In this document: piece after piece, positions 20,982-27,543 of the stretch
Position numbering within the stretch: position 1 is the first letter of the stretch
How the letters are laid out: each line of letters starts with the position of its first letter
DNA from: Grammothele lineata
Taxonomy: Eukaryota; Basidiomycota; Agaricomycetes; Polyporales; Polyporaceae
Direction: 5' to 3'
DNA: 27,543 bases
Assembly: GCA_002150815.3 (NCBI GenBank)
Contig: NDFF03000064.1
Span: 1 to 27,543 of the forward strand
The notes under the pieces: model-generated
Seen by the model: only the letters and a program-made list of their open reading frames with translations
What the model was told of the DNA's origin: nothing
Databases searched by the model: none
Made by a program: the position numbers and the translations under genes

Positions 20982-23164
20982 GCCGATCAGTAATTCCCAA
21001 AATGTCTGAGATTATCTGACTCAGACGAATCAGACGCCAGCAGACGCGGTCAGACCCTTCAGAAATTAGCTGTCACATTTCGGGAGGGGCTGCTGTCAGA
21101 TTTTTGCTCAAGAGCAGTGTCAGACCTTTCAGACTCATCAGAGGGCAAGTCGCGTTACTAGATGGGTTCAAAGATTCTTTTATTGGTTTGACTAGTCTAG
21201 ATACAGTGTCTAATGTAACCTTGCCTTCAAATACTACCCCGCTCATCCTGCTGACATCCTAATTACGACCTCATGCGAACTTGCAATGCGTGCATGATAG
21301 GGAGCAAAAGGTCTCGCCTCGTCCTCCTGCACGAGCGCAAGCTCGATCTAGACCAGGTCAACCGTGACGGCAGGGCTCTCGCATGCTTCGAGCGGAAGGT
21401 AAGTACAGCGTGCCGAGTTACGCACCTCCGTTCATGTACGCGGGCCCATTGACCGGCTTTTCGAGCGCTGACTGGAAGGACGTGCGTGCCTTTGCTCATG
21501 GTGATGCCGTCGCCATCGAGGGCACTAGTGGGCCACGGTCCATCCTTCTAGGGAGGGCGATTGGGCGGTGGTGTGTAGCAGGAGTGCAGCGGTATTGAAG
21601 GGGTCGCGGAGAATCACAATTGCACTACGAAAACGAACTTGTAGGTGTGCGTTGTGAGTGCGAGGTAGGAGAGAGGGCATTTCGGGAGGGGTCGCCGGGG
21701 GCGCAGCAATAAGGAATGAACGAGCGAAAGAGTGCGTACCTTCATGTCCTGCCCCTCTGGCCGCCGTCCCTCGCCCCTGCTACCGGGCTCCGAGTCCCCT
21801 ATATTCCCACCTTCCTTCGGCTTGCAACCCTTCTTGGTCTCGCGTCTTCGCTGCTGCACCGGTGTGACGAGGTCTGGGCCTGTCCGCCCGCGACCATGAA
21901 GTTGGCCATCTTGACGCGCCCTTTCTCGTGACAGTGTGCCGTTTATCTCAGAATAGCTGTAGCCCTCGTGCGCACAGTGTTTGCGCAGGCCGTCTTTGAC
22001 TTTGCGAGGGCGTTGAGTTTAGAGGTCTGAACCGCCACTTAGTTCTCGAGAGAGGGAGCGTGGAAGCAGAGAAGAAGCACTTACGTTTTCACAGATGTAC
22101 TGAGTGCAGATGAAGTCGCGGCGGAAGCGAAGGGAGGGATTGGGCGGGGAGGAGGGAAGGATAGAGATGGGGTGAAGGATACGGTACAGTCGAGGGGAAG
22201 AGCCAAGTGGGAAGCGCTCAAACGCCGCCCCCAGCTGGCACGGTTCTCCGACGCTTCGGACTTCACTCTTTTCGCTGGTCCATCGTGTGCGCGTTGCCCT
22301 CCTTCCTTGCTAATTCCTTTGACTCTCCTCCTTTACCTCCTCTACCAGCGAAGATCCAGCTAAATGCGCATGTAAGTCTCCTCCAGTGCCAAACTCAGAT
22401 CCACCGACTGTCCCCGTCTGCCGCTGCCACAGCCGTCCGCCCTCCTCTGAAGGTGATCTGCTAGACATTGTTCTTTAAATTCTAGAAGATTACGATGTGA
22501 GTTTCACCGATCTTCTAAAACTAATCGGACAACTCCCCTCCACGCCCACGTCTGAGGAGAAGCGGTCAGGCATGGGCGACGAGAGTATTGGTGAGGATGA
22601 GGGCTAGGGCCGATGCTGCTGCTGCTGCTAGGCACAACGTACGTATGACTCCTCGTAGCAGGCTTGCCGGGTGCAGGTACGGGATGCCGGCGAGCGCAAA
22701 CATTGTCGATGAGTCGACATGTGAGGCCGACGCTCATGCGCTCATGCGAATGCTGCCTCAGGTAAGTCAGTGTCATTTCTGTCATGGAACCGTGGCGTTC
22801 TGCGCCATTCTCGCACATATACAGTGCGTGTACGTTCCCTCATTTACACATGTACACTACATCTATACACACGTACTCTATTTACTCCCAAGGTGTTCAT
22901 AGTCACCCCTGCTCACTGCTCACTGCTCAGTTTCAAGTTCTTTGTGGGCCTTAATAGTGTCTGCGCACATAATGTATCTCTAATCCGTGTACTGTTGCTA
23001 GAGGCTGCTGCCTAACCTGATAAGAAATGGTATAATAATCGAAAGCATGAATCAAAAATCTGACGTCTGAAGAAGTTTGAGAGATCTGAATGTCTGACGG
23101 CCGGAATGGTCAGACGCAGCAGACTGTCAGACCCAGTCAGACAAATCGGGAATTACTGATCGGC
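20982..23164. mobile_element. Non-autonomous TIR DNA transposon, left-arm copy
   Basis: The ends are exact 17-bp inverted repeats, GCCGATCAGTAATTCCC (20982-20998) and its complement (23148-23164). Both ends are packed with TCAGAC/GTCTGA motifs, about seven or more within 150 bp at each side, like the subterminal transposase-binding repeats of hAT or CACTA elements. No transposase was recognised inside; short frames such as 21273 (MRTCNACMIGSKRSR) and 22588 lack a known domain, so the 2183-bp element is probably mobilised in trans. I could not find a clear target-site duplication: the left flank is the TAC microsatellite and the right flank is ACTGCGCC. The superfamily is undetermined. Confidence 0.75.
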
Positions 23165-23579
23165 ACTGCGCCGTGATCCTCTGGCAGTCCAAGTCGTGAA
23201 TGGGGCTCAAGTTGTGCTGCTGTACTAATGTGTTGATCAACCAGGCCTCACCCAGTGCCTCTTGTCAGTGTGTTACATGTTTACTGCAGAATGAAGGCGG
23301 GTGCTGACAGGCGTATATTCGGCGCCATTCGATTCATTGGGCGTCTGGCCATTCGATCGTGGCCTCTGCAACTCGGAGGCGAGTCAAGAGTCCGTCGGAC
23401 AGCAAGTGTGGTATGTTGCAGTCTCTTCAGACACCAGGGAAACTCTTACAACAAATTCAGGATATGCCTTGAGCTCCACAATGTGTATAATGCCACACAG
23501 AGCTTAACTGACTGGAAAGAAATTGATAAAGGATTATATGATAATTACGAGCGATGGGCGCTTATTTGAAGAAATTGTG

Positions 23580-23835
23580 AAGAAATGTAAAATGTGGATA
23601 CTCTGTGGTAGACAGGCCCCTAGACAGACCCCAGAGGACCTTACATGAACATGTAATCTACCCACAGGAAACATGTTCATATATGATCCTACATGTAAAT
23701 TGCCACTATCTACATGTAACCTGAACGTACAACTTTAAACATGTACTTTCTGAGGAAACGTGTAAATGTGGGCTGTTAGAGTGACAACCTGCAAGAATTG
23801 GGGGTGAAACATGCAATACTTCTATTTTCCCACAA
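23580..23835. repeat. AT-rich ACATGT-rich inner part of left arm
   Basis: Five ACATGT hexamers occur within about 100 bp (23648-23745), in AT-rich DNA. The segment ends in TGAAACATGCAATAC then TATTTTCCCA, next to truncated coding sequence. The mirrored copy is at 24664-24919. Its edge resembles the border of the AT-rich block next to the KDZ gene at about 4160. Confidence 0.5.
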
Positions 23836-23846
23836 TACCAGCCACA

Positions 23847-24089
23847 GTCGGGAGCCGCTGGTACAAAAGGCCGGTATACGAACTGGATGGGGCCGGTGGG
23901 CTGCGGCGGGATCGAGGCATCGTCGGGCACCGGCGGGGTATCTTGAGGTATCGCAGTCCTAGAAACGATGAGCCGTCGAGAATCTGCGGATAAAGTCAGA
24001 GATTTGGCCAGGTTTTGGGGCGTGTAGAACCCGGAGCTTCTACCCCCGCGCCCCCTACCCCTTGCGACCTTGTGGGAGTGGCTGTGCAT
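23847..24089 (-). pseudogene. Probable KDZ transposase N-terminal fragment
   Basis: From the ATG at 24089 an open frame runs 81 codons to the arm boundary and then continues into arm sequence with no sense. It begins MHSHSHKVARGRGRGG and includes TLSADSRRLIVSRTAIP, a basic-then-SADxRR pattern that I associate with KDZ transposase N termini, which this window's other KDZ gene lacks. It follows the TET/JBP-like fragment on the same strand after about 200 bp. The cut at 23846 removes everything downstream. The assignment rests on pattern memory and could be wrong; a different Arg/Gly-rich N terminus is possible. Confidence 0.4.
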
Positions 24090-24293
24090 CGCCCCGCTGG
24101 ATGAATGGGTACGAAACGAGCGATCTGCACCCTTATATGCACCCCGGATGCCCGCCAACTTCAACATGCAGTAAACAGAAGCGTGACATTACGACATACA
24201 TCTAACGCTAATGAGCACGCACAGATGAAAACAAAAGGGAGCCGAGCTCACCTACAACATGTGCAGAACATGTGCCATACATCCGAACACCCA

Positions 24294-24653
24294 TCACATC
24301 TCCCCACGCCGTAGCGCCTCCCGGTCCTCCTCCAGCTCGTCTAGCCTGGAGAATAAACTAACGCGCTCTTGAACGCGGGCGGCGTCATTGTTGTAGAAGC
24401 GAGAAAACTGGACTGGATCGGCAGTTTTGAACGTCTCATACGACCGGAACCCGAACTCTGCGCATCGAAGTAGCCCGCCGGCACAGTATTGAGTGATTGA
24501 CTGACGGGTCTCCCCGTCTTGGATGGGGGTGTTGGCGTGTTCGACGATAGCGGAGGGGATGAATATGTGGGAGCCCGGGGGAAACTGAACCGCAACGCGC
24601 AAGGTCGGGAGAACGATATGGCCACCCTTGACATAGTCGAAGTTGCCGAGCGT
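24294..24653 (-). pseudogene. TET/JBP-like 2OG-Fe(II) dioxygenase, C-terminal fragment
   Basis: The frame reads TLGNFDYVKGGHIVLP, then VQFPPGSHIFIPSA, VEHANTPIQDGETRQSITQ, CAGGLLR, and ends at 24294 after a charged helix. This is the C-terminal half of the double-stranded beta-helix seen in basidiomycete TET/JBP-type oxygenases, enzymes that oxidise 5-methylcytosine using iron and 2-oxoglutarate. The distal iron-binding His (VEH) and the 2OG-binding Arg of the H-x10-R-x-S pattern are visible. The upstream half, with the HxD iron ligands, is absent: the frame is cut at the palindrome boundary (24653), where sequence becomes arm DNA. In mushrooms such genes travel with KDZ transposons. The fragment cannot be catalytically active as it stands. 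Confidence 0.72.
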
Positions 24654-27543
24654 GTGGCTGGTATTTTGGGAAAATAGAAGTATTGCATGTTTCACCCCCA
24701 ATTCTTGCAGGTTGTCACTCTAACAGCCCACATTTACACGTTTCCTCAGAAAGTACATGTTTAAAGTTGTACGTTCAGGTTACATGTAGATAGTGGCAAT
24801 TTACATGTAGGATCATATATGAACATGTTTCCTGTGGGTAGATTACATGTTCATGTAAGGTCCTCTGGGGTCTGTCTAGGGGCCTGTCTACCACAGAGTA
24901 TCCACATTTTACATTTCTTCACAATTTCTTCAAATAAGCGCCCATCGCTCGTAATTATCATATAATCCTTTATCAATTTCTTTCCAGTCAGTTAAGCTCT
25001 GTGTGGCATTATACACATTGTGGAGCTCAAGGCATATCCTGAATTTGTTGTAAGAGTTTCCCTGGTGTCTGAAGAGACTGCAACATACCACACTTGCTGT
25101 CCGACGGACTCTTGACTCGCCTCCGAGTTGCAGAGGCCACGATCGAATGGCCAGACGCCCAATGAATCGAATGGCGCCGAATATACGCCTGTCAGCACCC
25201 GCCTTCATTCTGCAGTAAACATGTAACACACTGACAAGAGGCACTGGGTGAGGCCTGGTTGATCAACACATTAGTACAGCAGCACAACTTGAGCCCCATT
25301 CACGACTTGGACTGCCAGAGGATCACGGCGCAGTGCCGATCAGTAATTCCCGATTTGTCTGACTGGGTCTGACAGTCTGCTGCGTCTGACCATTCCGGCC
25401 GTCAGACATTCAGATCTCTCAAACTTCTTCAGACGTCAGATTTTTGATTCATGCTTTCGATTATTATACCATTTCTTATCAGGTTAGGCAGCAGCCTCTA
25501 GCAACAGTACACGGATTAGAGATACATTATGTGCGCAGACACTATTAAGGCCCACAAAGAACTTGAAACTGAGCAGTGAGCAGTGAGCAGGGGTGACTAT
25601 GAACACCTTGGGAGTAAATAGAGTACGTGTGTATAGATGTAGTGTACATGTGTAAATGAGGGAACGTACACGCACTGTATATGTGCGAGAATGGCGCAGA
25701 ACGCCACGGTTCCATGACAGAAATGACACTGACTTACCTGAGGCAGCATTCGCATGAGCGCATGAGCGTCGGCCTCACATGTCGACTCATCGACAATGTT
25801 TGCGCTCGCCGGCATCCCGTACCTGCACCCGGCAAGCCTGCTACGAGGAGTCATACGTACGTTGTGCCTAGCAGCAGCAGCAGCATCGGCCCTAGCCCTC
25901 ATCCTCACCAATACTCTCGTCGCCCATGCCTGACCGCTTCTCCTCAGACGTGGGCGTGGAGGGGAGTTGTCCGATTAGTTTTAGAAGATCGGTGAAACTC
26001 ACATCGTAATCTTCTAGAATTTAAAGAACAATGTCTAGCAGATCACCTTCAGAGGAGGGCGGACGGCTGTGGCAGCGGCAGACGGGGACAGTCGGTGGAT
26101 CTGAGTTTGGCACTGGAGGAGACTTACATGCGCATTTAGCTGGATCTTCGCTGGTAGAGGAGGTAAAGGAGGAGAGTCAAAGGAATTAGCAAGGAAGGAG
26201 GGCAACGCGCACACGATGGACCAGCGAAAAGAGTGAAGTCCGAAGCGTCGGAGAACCGTGCCAGCTGGGGGCGGCGTTTGAGCGCTTCCCACTTGGCTCT
26301 TCCCCTCGACTGTACCGTATCCTTCACCCCATCTCTATCCTTCCCTCCTCCCCGCCCAATCCCTCCCTTCGCTTCCGCCGCGACTTCATCTGCACTCAGT
26401 ACATCTGTGAAAACGTAAGTGCTTCTTCTCTGCTTCCACGCTCCCTCTCTCGAGAACTAAGTGGCGGTTCAGACCTCTAAACTCAACGCCCTCGCAAAGT
26501 CAAAGACGGCCTGCGCAAACACTGTGCGCACGAGGGCTACAGCTATTCTGAGATAAACGGCACACTGTCACGAGAAAGGGCGCGTCAAGATGGCCAACTT
26601 CATGGTCGCGGGCGGACAGGCCCAGACCTCGTCACACCGGTGCAGCAGCGAAGACGCGAGACCAAGAAGGGTTGCAAGCCGAAGGAAGGTGGGAATATAG
26701 GGGACTCGGAGCCCGGTAGCAGGGGCGAGGGACGGCGGCCAGAGGGGCAGGACATGAAGGTACGCACTCTTTCGCTCGTTCATTCCTTATTGCTGCGCCC
26801 CCGGCGACCCCTCCCGAAATGCCCTCTCTCCTACCTCGCACTCACAACGCACACCTACAAGTTCGTTTTCGTAGTGCAATTGTGATTCTCCGCGACCCCT
26901 TCAATACCGCTGCACTCCTGCTACACACCACCGCCCAATCGCCCTCCCTAGAAGGATGGACCGTGGCCCACTAGTGCCCTCGATGGCGACGGCATCACCA
27001 TGAGCAAAGGCACGCACGTCCTTCCAGTCAGCGCTCGAAAAGCCGGTCAATGGGCCCGCGTACATGAACGGAGGTGCGTAACTCGGCACGCTGTACTTAC
27101 CTTCCGCTCGAAGCATGCGAGAGCCCTGCCGTCACGGTTGACCTGGTCTAGATCGAGCTTGCGCTCGTGCAGGAGGACGAGGCGAGACCTTTTGCTCCCT
27201 ATCATGCACGCATTGCAAGTTCGCATGAGGTCGTAATTAGGATGTCAGCAGGATGAGCGGGGTAGTATTTGAAGGCAAGGTTACATTAGACACTGTATCT
27301 AGACTAGTCAAACCAATAAAAGAATCTTTGAACCCATCTAGTAACGCGACTTGCCCTCTGATGAGTCTGAAAGGTCTGACACTGCTCTTGAGCAAAAATC
27401 TGACAGCAGCCCCTCCCGAAATGTGACAGCTAATTTCTGAAGGGTCTGACCGCGTCTGCTGGCGTCTGATTCGTCTGAGTCAGATAATCTCAGACATTTT
27501 GGGAATTACTGATCGGCGTAGTAGTAGTAGTAGTAGTAGTAGT
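24653..27543. repeat. Right arm of the 2891-bp inverted repeat
   Basis: Reverse complement of 20956-23846, near-identical and without indels by coordinate matching. Its outer end is the window end, inside (AGT)n, so the repeat may extend further or the contig may stop here. Confidence 0.95.
25335..27517. mobile_element. Non-autonomous TIR DNA transposon, right-arm copy
   Basis: Inverted copy of the 20982-23164 element with the same 17-bp ends (25335-25351 and 27501-27517) and TCAGAC-rich subterminal zones. Because its inner flank is also duplicated, it arose by copying the whole arm, not by a second insertion. Confidence 0.75.

Larger units (their letters stand above)
20956..23846. repeat. 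Left arm of a 2891-bp inverted repeat
   Basis: Every position x here pairs with 48499-x in the right arm. All open frames on the two arms match in coordinates and translation (for example 21263-21499 with 27000-27236, and 23255-23569 with 24930-25244), so there are no indels over the compared parts. I saw one mismatch, at 23833 versus 24666, 13 bp from the inner end. Identity stops at 23846. The arm includes the TIR element and about 680 bp of its inner flank. Confidence 0.95.

Noticed and set aside
22614..22629. CTG/GCT trinucleotide run as a repeat of interest
   Set aside because: Only about five units; ordinary for GC-rich fungal DNA.
21614..22818. Several 60-104 codon frames inside the TIR element
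   Set aside because: Frames overlap on both strands without domain signals; no transposase motif such as a DDE set was seen.
20951..23175. Target-site duplication of the TIR element
   Set aside because: The left flank is a TAC microsatellite and the right flank ACTGCGCC; no direct repeat of 2-9 bp fits at the TIR edges beyond chance.
23255..23569. 104-codon open frame in the arm inner flank (and its mirror)
   Set aside because: No recognisable motif or splice context; its exact mirror copy follows from the palindrome and is not independent evidence.
1..27543. CRISPR array, tRNA or rRNA genes
   Set aside because: No regular direct repeats with unique spacers and no cloverleaf or rRNA-like sequence were found by reading; the genome context is eukaryotic.

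Overview
The window looks like nuclear DNA of an Agaricomycete basidiomycete, possibly Polyporales-like. It is GC-rich. Genes are split by many 47-73 nt introns with GTRNGT-type donors, CTAAC-like branch points and YAG ends. It also carries families typical of mushroom genomes: a KDZ transposase with a CxC2 cysteine cluster, a eukaryotic integrase-type DDE transposase, a TET/JBP-like dioxygenase fragment, and two large fungal proteins of unknown function. No tRNA, rRNA or CRISPR was seen. All exon models below were made by hand from splice signals and reading-frame continuity; no database search was possible.

Layout. (1) 1-588: GC-rich lead-in with a phased AGATCT cluster. (2) 589-4180, minus strand: an 11-exon KDZ transposase, open to its stop codon but lacking a recognisable N terminus; its 5' side abuts an AT-rich ACATGT-containing block (about 4160-4500). 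(3) 4546-7481, plus strand: a short truncated paralogue, then a complete three-exon DDE transposase with D231/D288/E323. (4) 8063-11619, minus strand: a 10-exon gene for a predicted 1022-residue protein with a Cys cluster near the N terminus and a J-domain-like HPDKN segment at the C terminus. (5) 11620-14922: mostly non-coding, with an ACGCGT-rich minisatellite. (6) 14923-17076, plus strand: a three-exon hypothetical gene interrupted by one in-frame TGA. (7) 17077-20950: two small paralogous genes in tandem with shared intron positions, the first preceded by a 13-bp perfect hairpin. (8) 20956-27543: a near-perfect palindrome with 2891-bp arms and an 806-bp unique centre. Each arm holds a 2183-bp TIR element with subterminal TCAGAC repeats. 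The centre holds a TET/JBP-like C-terminal fragment and a probable KDZ N-terminal fragment, both cut at the arm boundaries.

How it fits together. The window reads as an accessory, transposon-rich region. KDZ elements and TET/JBP oxygenases are known to be associated in mushroom genomes, and this window has an almost complete KDZ gene at one end and a broken KDZ/TET pair inside a palindrome at the other. The large 8063-11619 and 14923-17076 genes are divergently placed around the ACGCGT array; their functions are unknown. The window ends inside an (AGT)n microsatellite mirroring the palindrome's outer left edge, so an assembly artefact at a contig end must be considered.
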